Shown here: positions 1 to 10,257 of the stretch, in pieces
Numbering within the stretch: position 1 is the stretch's first letter
How the letters are laid out: every line of letters begins with the position of its first letter
Program-made: the position numbers and the translations under genes
Notes under the pieces: generated by a model
Databases searched by the model: none
The model's input: the letters and a program-made list of their open reading frames with translations, nothing else
Told to the model about the DNA's origin: nothing
DNA from: Afipia massiliensis
GTDB lineage: Bacteria; Pseudomonadota; Alphaproteobacteria; Rhizobiales; Xanthobacteraceae
Length of the DNA: 64,000 bases
Reading direction: 5' to 3'
Assembly (NCBI RefSeq): GCF_014203115.1
Contig: NZ_JACHIJ010000003.1
Span: 558,001 to 622,000, forward strand

Positions 1-1497
1 GCGCTCGAACGTGTCGGCCTGTCCGACCTCGTCGAACGCCATCACCACCACAGCCGCGCCGTGACGGCGCGCGATGGTGGCTTCGTGCAGGAATTTATCC
101 TCGCCTTCCTTCATGGAAATCGAGTTGACGATGGGCTTGCCCTGAACGCATTTCAGGCCAGCCTCGATTACGTCGAATTTTGAGGAGTCGACCATCACCG
201 GCACGCGGGCGATGTCCGGCTCGGAGGCAACCAGATTAAGAAAGTCGATCATCGCCTGCTTGGAGTCGAGCAGGCCTTCGTCCATGTTGATGTCGATGAC
301 CTGCGCGCCGTTCTCGACCTGATCGCGCGCCACCTGAAGTGCTGCAGTGTAATCGCCTTCCTTGATCAGCTTGCGGAAGCGGGCCGAGCCGGTGACGTTG
401 GTGCGCTCGCCGACGTTGACGAACGGGATGTCGGAGGTGAGGTTGAACGGCTCAAGGCCTGACAGCCGCAGCAGCGGCGGAATTTCCGGCACGACGCGAG
501 GCTTGTGCGGCGCGCAGGCGTTTGCGATGGCCCTGATGTGATCCGGCGTGGTGCCGCAGCAGCCGCCGACCACGTTGACCAGACCAGCCTGCGCGAATTC
601 ACCGACGAGGCGCGCCATGTATTCGGGTGACTCGTCATACTGGCCGAACTCGTTCGGCAAGCCCGCGTTCGGATAGGCGCAGACCAGCGCATCGGCGACG
701 CGGCCGATATCGGCGATGTGCGCGCGCAGGTCTTCCGCGCCGAGCGCGCAGTTGAAGCCGATGGTGATCGGGTTGGCGTGTTGCACCGAATACCAGAAGG
801 CTTCCGGCAACTGGCCGGAGAGCAGCCGTCCCGATTTGTCGGTGATGGTGCCGGAGATCATCACCGGCACATGGATGCCGCGTGCCTCGGAGATTTCAGC
901 GATAGCGTAAAGCGCGGCCTTCGCGTTCAGGGTGTCAAAGATGGTTTCGACCAGCAGCAGATCAGCGCCGCCGTCGAGCAATCCGTTGATCTGTTCGCTG
1001 TATGAAACGCGCAGGTCGTCGAACGTCACCGCGCGGAATCCGGGATTGCCGACGTCCGGCGAGATCGAGGCGGTGCGGTTGGTCGGGCCGAGCGCGCCGG
1101 CGACGAAACGCGGTTTGCCGTCCTTTGCGGTGGCGCGGTTGGCGGCGTTGCGCGCCAGTTTGGCGCCGTCGCGATTCAGCTCATAGGCGAGATCGACCAT
1201 ATCGTAGTCGGCCTGCGCGATGGAGGTCGACGAGAAGGTGTTGGTCGCGACGATGTCCGCGCCGGCGTCGAGATAGGCGAAATGGATGTCCTCGATCGCT
1301 TGTGGCTGGGTGAGGATCAGCAGATCGTTGTTGCCTTTGACGTCGCGGTGGAAATCCTTGAAGCGCTCACCGCGGAACGCAGCTTCGTCAAATTGCAGGC
1401 CCTGGATCATGGTGCCCATCGCGCCGTCGAGCACGAGGATGCGTTCGCGGGCAAGCGCGCGGAATTGGTCGGCGGTCGGAGATGTTTTCACGGTCAT
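1..1497 (-). CDS. metH: Methionine synthase, N-terminal part (cut by window edge)
   Basis: This is cobalamin-dependent methionine synthase, which moves a methyl group from 5-methyl-tetrahydrofolate to homocysteine. The reverse strand is open from the ATG at 1497 to the window edge, about 499 codons. It begins with the homocysteine S-methyltransferase domain (DGAMGTMIQ near residue 25, the distal zinc-site motif [10 protein letters not shown] near 310). The pterin-binding domain follows ([16 protein letters not shown] near 357, then VMVDSSKF). The cobalamin-binding and activation domains would lie off the left edge. It starts 4 nt after the metF stop, so metF-metH is almost certainly one transcript making and using methyl-THF. 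Family assignment is secure; the C-terminus cannot be checked. Confidence 0.95.
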   Translation of the reverse strand, partial: MTVKTSPTADQFRALARERILVLDGAMGTMIQGLQFDEAAFRGERFKDFHRDVKGNNDLLILTQPQAIEDIHFAYLDAGADIVATNTFSSTSIAQADYDMVDLAYELNRDGAKLARNAANRATAKDGKPRFVAGALGPTNRTASISPDVGNPGFRAVTFDDLRVSYSEQINGLLDGGADLLLVETIFDTLNAKAALYAIAEISEARGIHVPVMISGTITDKSGRLLSGQLPEAFWYSVQHANPITIGFNCALGAEDLRAHIADIGRVADALVCAYPNAGLPNEFGQYDESPEYMARLVGEFAQAGLVNVVGGCCGTTPDHIRAIANACAPHKPRVVPEIPPLLRLSGLEPFNLTSDIPFVNVGERTNVTGSARFRKLIKEGDYTAALQVARDQVENGAQVIDINMDEGLLDSKQAMIDFLNLVASEPDIARVPVMVDSSKFDVIEAGLKCVQGKPIVNSISMKEGEDKFLHEATIARRHGAAVVVMAFDEVGQADTFER

Positions 1498-1501
1498 GGG
1501 A

Positions 1502-2413
1502 TCACGCAGCTTTCTGCGCACCGTTGGGACGAATTCCCAGAAGGTGGCTGATGGCGAACACAAGATCCGCACGGTTCATCGTATAAAAATGAAAATTCTC
1601 GACGCCATGCTTGGCGAGCTTCTGCACCTGGCCGGCGGCGACGGTCGCCGCCACCAGCTTGCGCGTTTCGGCATCGTCATCGAGGCCTTCGAACTTGTCG
1701 GCCAGCCAGGACGGCACGGTCGTGCCCGCACGGGTGACGAAATTGCGCGCCTGCTTGAAGTTGTGCATCGGCATGATGCCCGGCACGACCGGAATATCGA
1801 TGCCACGCGCGCGAACGCGGTCGAGGTAGCGAAAATAGAGATCGTTATCGAAGAAAACCTGGGTGATGGCGCGGCTGGCGCCCGCGTCCACCTTGGCTTT
1901 CAGCGCGTCGATATCGGCATCGAAGTCAGCGCTCTCGGGATGCTTTTCCGGATAGGCCGACACCGTGACGTCGATATCGGGATAACGCTTCTTGATGCTG
2001 GCGACGAGATCGGCCGACGTCTGGTAGCCGTCGGGGTGAGCAGCGTAAGCCGTGCCGATACCGGTGGTGGGATCGCCGCGCAATGCCACGATGTGACGGA
2101 CGCCGACCTCATGATAGCGCGCGACGACATCGTCAATGTCCGCCTTGGTCGCCGCGACACAAGTGAGATGGGCAGCGGGCGTGAGTTTGGTCTCAGAGAG
2201 GATGCGCGCAATGGTCGAATGGGTGCGCTCACGGGTCGAGCCGCCCGCGCCGTATGTCACCGAAACGAAGTTCGGCGTCAGCGGCGCAAGCCGGTTGATG
2301 ACCTCCCAGAGGTTGTGCTCCATCTCTTCGGTCTTCGGCGGAAAGAACTCGAAGGAAATCGCCGGACGTTTTTGCCCCTGCGATCCGGTCGGGGCGGATG
2401 TTTCGCTCGTCAC
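1502..2413 (-). CDS. metF: Methylenetetrahydrofolate reductase
   Basis: It reduces 5,10-methylene-THF to 5-methyl-THF, the methyl donor for MetH encoded directly downstream. The core reads [14 protein letters not shown], then [14 protein letters not shown], and later HIVALRGDP, all typical MetF motifs of the FAD-containing TIM barrel. I chose the GTG at 2413 because GGAG lies about 9 nt upstream and the protein then has 303 residues, close to the family norm. The frame stays open up to an ATG at 2572, but the extra residues (rich in R, E and A) do not look like MetF. The gene is the first of a metF-metH unit. The 278-bp region upstream holds a 44-bp inverted repeat that may be regulatory. Confidence 0.93.
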   Translation of the reverse strand: MTSETSAPTGSQGQKRPAISFEFFPPKTEEMEHNLWEVINRLAPLTPNFVSVTYGAGGSTRERTHSTIARILSETKLTPAAHLTCVAATKADIDDVVARYHEVGVRHIVALRGDPTTGIGTAYAAHPDGYQTSADLVASIKKRYPDIDVTVSAYPEKHPESADFDADIDALKAKVDAGASRAITQVFFDNDLYFRYLDRVRARGIDIPVVPGIMPMHNFKQARNFVTRAGTTVPSWLADKFEGLDDDAETRKLVAATVAAGQVQKLAKHGVENFHFYTMNRADLVFAISHLLGIRPNGAQKAA

Positions 2414-2727
2414 GCTTCTCAACTCCACATGTCGTAAGGCGGTGCGCGGGCCGGATTGGGCTGCGGCCTCCGCGGCGCGGTGTGCCTCCGTTTCGCCCTT
2501 TGGGCCGGACCTCATCACCGTTTCGCCTTTACGGGCCAAAGTAAGCGAAACCAGCCATTTCCAACAGCCCATCCACCGGAGATTTCGTATGGGAAATTGC
2601 CCACTATAGCTATTTTACCAGAAGGAATTTACCGTCCAGCGGAGCGCTAATGGCAAAGAATTTGGCCGTTTACGCCGTATTTCCAGCTTATTCGCCGATT
2701 TTCAAGCCAAATCGAACGAGCGGGCGT

Positions 2728-2771
2728 GGGCAGATATCTGTAGATTTGATTAATCTGTCATATAGTTGCCC
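2728..2771. promoter_or_regulatory. 44-bp imperfect inverted repeat, metF / monooxygenase intergenic
   Basis: The outer arms are GGGCA (2728-2732) and TGCCC (2767-2771). The inner arms AGATT and AATCT flank a 5-nt centre. Between them the arms match with a few mismatches and one indel, giving a dyad of about 19 bp. It is AT-rich compared with the flanks and contains the small palindrome AGATATCT. The octamer TTGCCCAC at its right edge (2766-2773) recurs at 2597-2604, closer to metF. It lies between genes reading away from each other, so an operator for metF or for the monooxygenase is more likely than a terminator. The regulator is unknown. Confidence 0.45.
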
Positions 2772-2850
2772 ACACATCTGCGGCAAGCCGGCTGGGTGAC
2801 ATGCGCGCCAGCGGTTTGACCGCTGCCCGCGAGCCACTAGCTTGGGCCGC

Positions 2851-3870
2851 ATGACCCCGCTTTCCATCCTCGACCTTTCGGTCGTCACCACCGGCACCAG
2901 ACCTTCCCAGTCGCTGCGCAACAGCATCGATCTGGCGCAGCATGCCGACCGTCTCGGCTACACGCGCTACTGGCTGGCGGAGCATCACAGCCTCGCCTCG
3001 GTGGCGTCTCCCGCGCCCGAGATCATGATCGGACAGATCGCAGCGGCGACGCAGCGTATTCGCGTCGGCTCCGGCGGCGTGATGCTGCCGAACCATGCGC
3101 CGCTGATGGTCGCCGAACGATTCAAGATGCTGGAAGCGCTGTTTCCCGGCCGCATCGATCTCGGACTCGGTCGCGCGCCCGGCACGGATCAAACCACGAT
3201 GCATGCGCTGCGCCAGCGGTTCGATCCGCGCGGCGGCGATGACTTCATCGAACGCCTGATCGAGTTGACGTTATGGGAAACGCGCAACTTCCCTGAGGGG
3301 CATCCATATCACAACGTGATCGCCATGCCGGACGATGCACCGCTGCCGCCGATCTGGCTGCTCGGGTCGAGCGACTACAGCGCGCAACTCTCAGCGCAGG
3401 TCGGCATGGGCTTCGCGTTCGCGCATCATTTCGCCTCGCACGACGCAGCCGACGCGATGATTCACTATCGCGCGCATTTCAAACCGTCGCATTGGCGCAC
3501 TGTCCCGCATGCTATTCTGGCGATTGCCGTGATCATGGCCGAGACGGATGAAGAAGCGGACCTGTTGGCGTCCTCGGCCGATCTCAATCGCCTGCTGCGC
3601 GACCGCGGGCAATATCGTCCGTTGCCGAGCATCGAGGAGGCGCAGGCCTATCCGTATTCCGACGCCGAACGCGCCAGCATTGCGCGCAACCGCTCGCGGC
3701 TGTTCGTCGGCTCAAAGCAAACGGTAATGCAGAACATCTCGCCGCTGATCGAGGCCAGCAAGCCGGACGAGGTGATGGTGATCACGGCGACCTACGATCA
3801 CGACGCGCGCAAGCGCTCGTACAGCCTGCTGGCGGATGCGTTCGGACTCGGCAGGCAGGCGGCGGCCTAA
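2851..3870 (+). CDS. LLM-class flavin-dependent oxidoreductase (luciferase-like)
   Basis: A 339-residue member of the bacterial luciferase-like monooxygenase family, close to the YhbW / MsnO8 type. These are cytoplasmic flavin enzymes, but the substrate cannot be read from sequence. Visible family features are TRYWLAEHHSLASVASPAPEI near residues 50-70, IRVGSGGVMLPNHAPL near 77-92, and FPGRIDLGLGRAPGTD near 105-120. The ATG at 2851 starts directly on the conserved N-terminus; a TTG three codons earlier is possible but unneeded. It stands alone, divergent from metF and convergent with pheA. A sulfur-scavenging role is only a guess from its metF neighbour. Confidence 0.85.
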   Translation: MTPLSILDLSVVTTGTRPSQSLRNSIDLAQHADRLGYTRYWLAEHHSLASVASPAPEIMIGQIAAATQRIRVGSGGVMLPNHAPLMVAERFKMLEALFPGRIDLGLGRAPGTDQTTMHALRQRFDPRGGDDFIERLIELTLWETRNFPEGHPYHNVIAMPDDAPLPPIWLLGSSDYSAQLSAQVGMGFAFAHHFASHDAADAMIHYRAHFKPSHWRTVPHAILAIAVIMAETDEEADLLASSADLNRLLRDRGQYRPLPSIEEAQAYPYSDAERASIARNRSRLFVGSKQTVMQNISPLIEASKPDEVMVITATYDHDARKRSYSLLADAFGLGRQAAA

Positions 3871-3876
3871 TTAGCC

Positions 3877-4740
3877 TTATTCCGCGCCCTTTTCCGTGAA
3901 CGCAACGCGGAACGGATGGGCCGGATAAACGCCGACGATCCGCAATTCCTTGGAGAAGAATTTCAGTTCTTCCAGCGCATAGGCGAGGTTCTTGTCGTCG
4001 GGATGGCCGTCGACATCGGCATAGAACTGCGTGGCGAAGAAATTGCCTTCCACCATGTAGCTTTCCAGCTTGGTCATGTTGACGCCGTTGGTGGCGAAGC
4101 CGCCCATTGCCTTGTACAGCGCGGCAGGAAGATTGCGCACCCGGAAAACAAAAGTGGTCACCAGCGGACCGGAGCCTTGCGCGGCCCAGAGCTGCTCGCG
4201 CGCCAGGATGACGAAGCGCGTGGTATTGTGGGCTTCGTCCTCGATGTCTTCAGCAAGAATGTCGAGACCGTAAATATCGGCGGCGAGGCGCGAGGCAATC
4301 GCAGCGCGGCTCTTGTCGCCGTGTTCGGCGACGATGCGCGCCGCGCCTGCCGTGTCGCCTGCGACGATCGCCTTGATGCCGAGCTTGCGGATGATGTTGC
4401 GACACTGCCCGATGGCGTGGACATGGCTTTCGACGGTCTTGATGTCTCCGAGCTTCGCGCCGCGCGGCCCCATGAGCTGATGCCGGATCGGCAAAAACCA
4501 TTCGCCGACGATGAAAAGTCCCGACTGCGGCAGCAGGTGGTGAATGTCGGCGACGCGTCCGGCCAACGAGTTCTCGATCGGGATCATGCCAAGACTGGCT
4601 TCGCCTGACGAGATCGCCGCCAGTGCGTCCTCGAAGGTCGCGCAGGGCAAAGGCGTCGCGTCTGGGAAGGCTTCCTGAATCGCGATGTGCGAATTGGCAC
4701 CGGGTTCGCCCTGAAAAGCGATTTTCATCGATTTGGTCAT
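3877..4740 (-). CDS. pheA: Prephenate dehydratase
   Basis: It converts prephenate to phenylpyruvate in phenylalanine synthesis. The 287-residue protein has an N-terminal dehydratase domain starting [12 protein letters not shown], with the catalytic NTTRF motif near residues 172-176. A C-terminal ACT domain follows, with [15 protein letters not shown] near 223-237, where allosteric phenylalanine binding is expected. No chorismate mutase domain is fused, as is usual in alphaproteobacteria. The start ATG overlaps the kdsB stop by 4 nt (ATGA), so kdsB and pheA are translationally coupled. Residues 1-5 (MTKSM) allow a second start four codons in. Confidence 0.94.
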   Translation of the reverse strand: MTKSMKIAFQGEPGANSHIAIQEAFPDATPLPCATFEDALAAISSGEASLGMIPIENSLAGRVADIHHLLPQSGLFIVGEWFLPIRHQLMGPRGAKLGDIKTVESHVHAIGQCRNIIRKLGIKAIVAGDTAGAARIVAEHGDKSRAAIASRLAADIYGLDILAEDIEDEAHNTTRFVILAREQLWAAQGSGPLVTTFVFRVRNLPAALYKAMGGFATNGVNMTKLESYMVEGNFFATQFYADVDGHPDDKNLAYALEELKFFSKELRIVGVYPAHPFRVAFTEKGAE

Positions 4741-5483
4741 GATGGTCTTCCCGCCAGCATCTGGCGCGCAGTCTCAAGATCGTGAGGCGTATCGACGCCC
4801 AGCGGCACGGTGTCAACCACCGTGACGTCGATCCGCATGCCGGCCTCGAGCGCCCGCAGCTGTTCGAGCTTTTCGCGGGTCTCGAGCGGCGAGGGTGGCA
4901 GGGCGACAAACCGCGCCAGCGCGCTCCTGCGATAGGCATAAAGGCCGATGTGGTGATAGCGCGGACCCTCGCCATGAGGCGCGGTCGCCCGCGTGAAATA
5001 CAGCGCCCGCAGCCGCGTTGCATTGACCGGCGATCCGACGACTTTCACCACGTTCGGATTGGTGTGTTCCTCGTCCTTTCGGATCACGGCGGCCAGCGTG
5101 GCGATATCGACGCTGGGATCGTCGAGCGGCGCCAGCACAGCGCGGATATCGTCGGGCGCGATGGTCGGCAGGTCGCCTTGGACATTGATGATGGTGTTGA
5201 TCTGTCCTGCGCCATCGATGGTCTGGAGCGCTTCGAAGATCCGGTCTGACCCCGAGGGATGATCCGCGCGGGTCATGACGGCTTCGCCGCCAGATTTTTT
5301 CACCGCTTGCGCGATTTCCGGCGCGTCGGTTGCGACGATCACCCGTCCGATTCGCGCAGCTTCCGCCCGGCGCAGCACGTGGACGATCATCGGCAGGCCG
5401 CCGATGTCGAGCAGCGGCTTTCCCGGCAGCCGGGTTGCGGCCATGCGGGCGGGAATCAGCACCAGGGCGCGGGTTTCTGTCAT
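4737..5483 (-). CDS. kdsB: CMP-KDO synthetase
   Basis: 3-deoxy-manno-octulosonate cytidylyltransferase activates KDO with CTP for the inner core of lipopolysaccharide. The protein begins [21 protein letters not shown], with the nucleotide-binding [14 protein letters not shown] loop. It continues with ATDAPEIA, then NVQGDLP (metal and CTP binding) and [12 protein letters not shown] placed the start at 5483, giving 248 residues, the normal KdsB length; the frame runs 18 codons further upstream without conservation. The stop overlaps the pheA start by 4 nt. Pairing of kdsB with pheA is common in this bacterial group. Confidence 0.94.
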   Translation of the reverse strand: MTETRALVLIPARMAATRLPGKPLLDIGGLPMIVHVLRRAEAARIGRVIVATDAPEIAQAVKKSGGEAVMTRADHPSGSDRIFEALQTIDGAGQINTIINVQGDLPTIAPDDIRAVLAPLDDPSVDIATLAAVIRKDEEHTNPNVVKVVGSPVNATRLRALYFTRATAPHGEGPRYHHIGLYAYRRSALARFVALPPSPLETREKLEQLRALEAGMRIDVTVVDTVPLGVDTPHDLETARQMLAGRPS

Positions 5484-5690
5484 TGGGGCGAGGGGCTCGG
5501 ACGGCCGAATTGGTGAGGAAATGACGGGCGTTTTCAAGGGGTCGCGCGTTTATACGGGTTGCCAGAAGGCAGGCAAACCGTTATCTCGATCCCGCTACCT
5601 GTATTGCGCTGCACGCCTGTTCCCGGTAGCAATTCATGGCCGTTTCATGCGGCCAAACGTATCGACTTTCCGGCTAGGGCCTGATCGCAA

Positions 5691-6239
5691 ATGGACTCCT
5701 TCGAACTCAACAAGATCATGGGCGCAGTGCTTGGCACCTGCCTCGTTCTGCTGGCGACCAACATGGCTGCCAATGCGATTTTCTCGCCGAAGAAGCCGGA
5801 AAAGCCCGGTTTTGAAATCGCGGTGAAGGAGGCTGAAGGCGCCGGTGCGGCTGCCGCGGCAGCGCCGAGCGAGCCGATCGAAAAGCTGCTTCAGACCGCC
5901 TCGGTCGAGAAGGGCACAGCGGCTGCAAAGAAGTGCGCGGCCTGCCACACCTTTGAAAAGAACGGCGCAAACAAGGTCGGCCCGAATCTCTATGGCCTCA
6001 TTGACGACGAGATCGGCCACGGCCGTGGCGGGTTCAACTTCTCCGCCGCCATGAAGAGCAAGGGCGGCAAGTGGACCTACGACGCCCTCAACAAGTTCAT
6101 CGCCAGCCCGAAGGGCTACGTCCCCGGCACCGCGATGGGCTTCGCCGGCATCAGCAAGGACAGCGAGCGGGCGGACCTGATCGCCTACCTGCGCACGCTG
6201 GCCGACACTCCGGTGCCGCTGCCGACCGCGAGCAAGTGA
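5691..6239 (+). CDS. cycM: Membrane-anchored cytochrome c, CycM type
   Basis: A class I c-type cytochrome held to the periplasmic face of the inner membrane. CycM in Bradyrhizobium carries electrons from the bc1 complex to the aa3-type oxidase; that role is transferred by similarity. Residues 8-30 form an uncleaved signal-anchor helix, followed by an Ala/Pro/Glu-rich linker to about residue 70. The heme site is CAACH (82-86), and the sixth ligand is probably Met149 in VPGTAMGF. It is 182 residues long, starts at an ATG, and is monocistronic with a good terminator 30 bp downstream. Confidence 0.92.
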   Translation: MDSFELNKIMGAVLGTCLVLLATNMAANAIFSPKKPEKPGFEIAVKEAEGAGAAAAAAPSEPIEKLLQTASVEKGTAAAKKCAACHTFEKNGANKVGPNLYGLIDDEIGHGRGGFNFSAAMKSKGGKWTYDALNKFIASPKGYVPGTAMGFAGISKDSERADLIAYLRTLADTPVPLPTASK

Positions 6240-6269
6240 GCTTTCGGCGCGTGACCGAAATTTAATTCG

Positions 6270-6297
6270 AAAACGGCCAGGTTCGCCTGGCCGTTTT
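6270..6297 (+). terminator. Rho-independent terminator after cycM
   Basis: An 11-bp stem (AAAACGGCCAG pairing with CTGGCCGTTTT) with a short loop ends in a T-run, 31 bp past the cycM stop. It closes the cycM transcript before the peptide transporter operon. Confidence 0.85.
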
Positions 6298-6442
6298 GCG
6301 TTGCAATTGCTGCTGTTTTCGAGCCGGACATTTCGCCGCAAAGAACGCGCCGCAACGGGCTGGCATCACATCCAAAAACCGACATAATCGGCCAAGACGT
6401 TGCCAGGGCAGCCCTTTTCGACCAGCAACAGGAACATTCAAT

Positions 6443-8332
6443 TTGAGCATTTCCCGACGCGGCCTCCTCCAGAGCAGTGCTCTTGTTGCAGCGGTCCCGA
6501 TGCTGAAGGCGGCGGGGCTGGATGCAGTCGCTCCCGCTCAGGCCCAAACGCAGGCCGCGCCTGAATGGAAACATGCCCTGTCGCTGTTCGGCGACATCAA
6601 GTACCCCGCCGACTTCAAGCGTTTCGACTACGTCAATCCGGATGCGCCGAAGGGCGGCATCGCGCGGCAGATTTCAATCGGCACCTTCGACAATTTCAAT
6701 CTCGCTGTTGCCGGCGTCAAGGGAACGATCGCGCCTGCGGTCGGGCTGATCTACGAAACCTTGATGGCGCGGTCTCAGGACGAAGCGACCACCCAATATG
6801 GTCTGCTGGCTGAGTCGGTATCGCATCCCGACGATCATTCGTGGGTGATCTATCGCCTTCGCAAGGATGCGAAGTGGAACGACGGCCAGCCTGTCACCCC
6901 GGAAGACGTGCTGTTCTCGATGGAGTCGCTGAAGAAATACAGCCCGATGTATTCGTCCTACTACAAGCACGTGGTGAAGGCGGAGAAGGTCGGCTCGCAC
7001 GACATCAAGTTCACGTTCGATGCGCCCGGCAATCGCGAGCTTCCGACCATTGTCGGTGAATTGACGGTGCTTCCGAAGCACTGGTGGGAAGGCAAGGACA
7101 GCGAAGGCCGCAAGCGCGACATCGGCGCGACAACGTTGGAGAAGCCGCTTGGCTCAGGTCCATATGCCATCAAGGATTTTGTCGCTGGCCGCTCCGTAAC
7201 TCTGGAGCGGGTCAAGAATTACTGGGGCCAGAAGGCTCCGACGCGGATCGGCCAGAACAATTTCGACGAGATGCGGTTTGAGTTTTTCCGCGACACCACA
7301 GTCTCGCTTGAGGCGTTCAAGGCAGACCAGGCGGACTGGATCATCGAGTCCTCTGCCAAGAGCTGGGCGACGGCTTATGATTTTCCGGCCGTGACGGAGA
7401 AGCGCGTCGTACTTGAGGAATTCCCGATCAACGATTCCGGCCGGATGCAGGGCTTCGCCTTCAACATCCGCCGTGAATTGTTTGCCGACAAGCGCGTTCG
7501 TCGCGCCTTCAACTATGCGTTCGACTTCGAGGAAATGAACAAGCAGCTGTTCTACGGTCAGTACAAGCGCATCAACAGCTACTTCGAAGGCACCGAGCTC
7601 GCCAGTTCAGGTGTTCCGGTTCAGAGGGAGTTCGAAATCCTCAAGGAGGTCTACGGCGAGATTCCACCGGAGGTGATCGCAAAGCCGTACGAAAATCCGG
7701 TCGGCGGAGATCCTGAGAGGGTTCGTGAAAACCGGCGCCAGTCGACTCGCCTGCTGAAGGAGGCAGGCTATGAGGTTCGCGATCAGAAGCTCCTGGACAA
7801 GAACGGCAAGCAGGTTTCGGTTGAATTTCTCATCGATAGCCCGCCGTCGGAACGCATCGTTCTGTTCTACAAGCCGTCGCTGGAACGGCTCGGTATTGAG
7901 GTCACGGTTCGAACCGTTGATACCGCGCAATACCAAAATCGGCTGCGCAGCTTTGACTACGACATTGTCACGGAAGTCTGGGGACAGTCGCTGTCACCGG
8001 GCAACGAGCAGCGCGATTTCTGGGGAACCGAATCTGCTGATGTGCCCGGGTCGCGCAACACCGTCGGGATCAAGAATCCGGTGATCGACAAGCTGATCGA
8101 CAAGATCATTTTCGCGAAGGATCGCGAGACGCTGGTGGCGGCGACCAAGGCGCTCGATCGCGTGCTGCTCTGGCACTACTACGTGGTGCCGCAGTTTACC
8201 TACGGATTCTCGCGATACGCGCGCTGGGATCGCTTCAGCCACGCGCCGTTGCCGAAATACGGCCGGTCCGGTCTGCCGACGCTGTGGTGGTACGACAAGG
8301 CCAAGGCCGACAAGATCGGCAGGCGTTCTTGA
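6443..8332 (+). CDS. Peptide ABC transporter substrate-binding protein 1 (YejA-like)
   Basis: A family 5 extracellular solute-binding protein of the YejA group, the periplasmic receptor of a YejABEF-type importer for oligopeptides or microcin C-like compounds. The chosen start is TTG at 6443, giving 629 residues. It places SRRGLLQS at residues 4-11, a twin-arginine-type signal, followed by a hydrophobic stretch and an Ala-rich cleavage region (APAQAQTQA). The mature part opens with FGDIKYPADFKRFDYVNPDAPKGG, a YejA hallmark. The frame remains open to 6296 but overlaps the cycM terminator. It is the first gene of a five-gene operon and overlaps the next by 4 nt. Confidence 0.9.
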   Translation: MSISRRGLLQSSALVAAVPMLKAAGLDAVAPAQAQTQAAPEWKHALSLFGDIKYPADFKRFDYVNPDAPKGGIARQISIGTFDNFNLAVAGVKGTIAPAVGLIYETLMARSQDEATTQYGLLAESVSHPDDHSWVIYRLRKDAKWNDGQPVTPEDVLFSMESLKKYSPMYSSYYKHVVKAEKVGSHDIKFTFDAPGNRELPTIVGELTVLPKHWWEGKDSEGRKRDIGATTLEKPLGSGPYAIKDFVAGRSVTLERVKNYWGQKAPTRIGQNNFDEMRFEFFRDTTVSLEAFKADQADWIIESSAKSWATAYDFPAVTEKRVVLEEFPINDSGRMQGFAFNIRRELFADKRVRRAFNYAFDFEEMNKQLFYGQYKRINSYFEGTELASSGVPVQREFEILKEVYGEIPPEVIAKPYENPVGGDPERVRENRRQSTRLLKEAGYEVRDQKLLDKNGKQVSVEFLIDSPPSERIVLFYKPSLERLGIEVTVRTVDTAQYQNRLRSFDYDIVTEVWGQSLSPGNEQRDFWGTESADVPGSRNTVGIKNPVIDKLIDKIIFAKDRETLVAATKALDRVLLWHYYVVPQFTYGFSRYARWDRFSHAPLPKYGRSGLPTLWWYDKAKADKIGRRS

Positions 8333-10254
8333 CCGGCCTTTCGCGGCGGCGGGTTCTTGTTCTCGGCGGCAGTGCTGTGGCCGCGGCTTGGACACCGCTC
8401 GCAGCAGCGGCTCAATCCGCCGTCGAGGTCGCTCCTGAAACCCACGGCATGTCGGCGTTCGGCGACCTGAAGTACCCAGCGGATTTTAAGAACTTCGACT
8501 ACGTTAATGTCGGTGCGCCGAAGGGCGGCGTGTTCTCGACCGTTCCGTCATCGCGCGCCTATAACCAGTCGTTCCACACGTTCAATTCGCTGAACAGCTT
8601 CATCCTCAGGGGCGACGGCGCGGTCGGCATGGGGCAGACGTTCGCATCGCTGATGGTGCGCTCAGGCGATGAGCCCGATGCGATGTACGGTCTCGTCGCC
8701 CGTTCGGTGCGGATTTCACCGGACAAGCTCACCTACCGGTTTACGCTGCGGCCGGAAGCACGCTTCCATGACGGCACGAAAATCACGGCGAAGGATGTTG
8801 CGTTCTCCCTGACGATCCTCAAGGAGAAGGGGCATCCCATCATCCAGCAGCAGCTGCGCGACATGACGAAGGTGGAGGCCAACGACGACGCCACGCTGAC
8901 GGTGACCTTCGCGGCGCAGCGCGGCCGTGACGTGCCGTTGTATACCGCCGGACTGCCGATCTTCTCGAAGGCCTATTACGACAAGAAGCCGTTCGAGGAA
9001 TCCACCCTCGATATTCCGCTCGGCTCAGGACCTTACAAGGTCGGCCGTTTCGAGGTTGGCCGTTACATCGAATATGACCGCGTCAAGGACTGGTGGGCGA
9101 AGGATCTGCCGGTGTCGCGCGGCGCGTTCAATTTCGACGCCGTGCGTTACGAGTTCTATCGCGACCGCGACGTCGCGTTCGAAGGTTTCACCGGCCGGAA
9201 TTATCTCTACCGCGAGGAATTCACCGCGCGGATCTGGAGCACGCGCTACGATTTCCCCGCCATCAAGGACGGCCGCGTCAAGCAGGAGAAGCTGCCCGAC
9301 GACACGCCGTCGGGAGCACAGGGCTGGTTCCTGAATACGCGGCGCGCGCAGTTCAAGGACCCGCGCGTGCGCGAGGCCATGATCCAGGCCTTCGATTTCG
9401 AGTGGACCAACAAGACCATCATGTACAGCGCCTATGCGCGCACCCAATCGCCGTTCCAGAACTCCGACCTGATGGCGGAAGGGCCGCCCTCGCCGGAAGA
9501 GCTGAAGTTGTTGGAGCCGTTTCGCGGGCAGGTGCCTGACGAAGTGTTCGGCGCGCCGTTCGTGCCGCCGGTGTCCGACGGATCGGGGCAGGATCGTTCG
9601 CTGCTGCGCAAGGCGTCGCAACTGTTGCAGGATGCGGGATATCCTATCAAGGACGGCAAGCGACGGTTGCCGAACGGCGATGCGTTCCGGGTCGAATTTC
9701 TGCTTGAGGAGCCGGCATTTCAGGCTCATCACGCGCCTTACATCAAAAATCTGGGCGTGCTCGGCATCGACGCCAGCGTGCGGCTGGTCGATCCAGTGCA
9801 GTTCCGTTCGCGCGTGGACGATTTCGATTTCGACGTCGCGATCCAGCGCTTCAGCATGTCATCCACGCCGGGCGACGCGATGCGGACGTTCTTCTCGTCG
9901 CAGGTCGCGGACATCAAAGGATCGCAGAATCTGTCGGGCATCAAGAATCCCGCCATTGATGCGCTGATCGAGCGCATCATCGCCGCCGACAACCGCGACG
10001 AACTGCGCATCGCCTGCCGGGCATTCGACCGCGTGTTCCGCGCGGGGCGCTACTGGGTGCCGCAATGGTATTCTGCCAGCCATCGCATTGCCTATTGGGA
10101 CGTCTTCGCCCATCCTCCGAACATTCCGCGTTACGCCAACAGCGCCGGCGCACCGGACCTGTGGTGGTTCGATGAGGCGAAAGCCAAAAAACCTGAACAG
10201 GCTAAGCCTGAACAAGCCAAGCCCCAACAGACCAAGCCCGAGCAGGCGAAATAA
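8329..10254 (+). CDS. Peptide ABC transporter substrate-binding protein 2 (YejA-like paralog)
   Basis: A second YejA-like binding protein of 641 residues, paralogous to the preceding gene: both mature parts begin with FGD-KYPADFK-FDYVN-APKGG. I favour the TTG at 8329, which overlaps the upstream TGA (TTGA) and places the SRRRVLVLGG twin-arginine-type signal at the start. The C-terminus is unusual: the last 22 residues are built from a repeated KPEQA unit, a flexible charged tail absent from the first paralog. Two receptors feeding one channel suggest a broader ligand range. Confidence 0.88.
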   Translation: MTGLSRRRVLVLGGSAVAAAWTPLAAAAQSAVEVAPETHGMSAFGDLKYPADFKNFDYVNVGAPKGGVFSTVPSSRAYNQSFHTFNSLNSFILRGDGAVGMGQTFASLMVRSGDEPDAMYGLVARSVRISPDKLTYRFTLRPEARFHDGTKITAKDVAFSLTILKEKGHPIIQQQLRDMTKVEANDDATLTVTFAAQRGRDVPLYTAGLPIFSKAYYDKKPFEESTLDIPLGSGPYKVGRFEVGRYIEYDRVKDWWAKDLPVSRGAFNFDAVRYEFYRDRDVAFEGFTGRNYLYREEFTARIWSTRYDFPAIKDGRVKQEKLPDDTPSGAQGWFLNTRRAQFKDPRVREAMIQAFDFEWTNKTIMYSAYARTQSPFQNSDLMAEGPPSPEELKLLEPFRGQVPDEVFGAPFVPPVSDGSGQDRSLLRKASQLLQDAGYPIKDGKRRLPNGDAFRVEFLLEEPAFQAHHAPYIKNLGVLGIDASVRLVDPVQFRSRVDDFDFDVAIQRFSMSSTPGDAMRTFFSSQVADIKGSQNLSGIKNPAIDALIERIIAADNRDELRIACRAFDRVFRAGRYWVPQWYSASHRIAYWDVFAHPPNIPRYANSAGAPDLWWFDEAKAKKPEQAKPEQAKPQQTKPEQAK

Positions 10255-10257
10255 TCC

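Noticed and set aside
1286-2437. Long open frame (383 codons) on the strand opposite metF and metH
   Set aside because: It mirrors metF codon positions, has no recognisable motif, and its product is rich in R, A, G and H as expected from antisense of GC-rich coding DNA.
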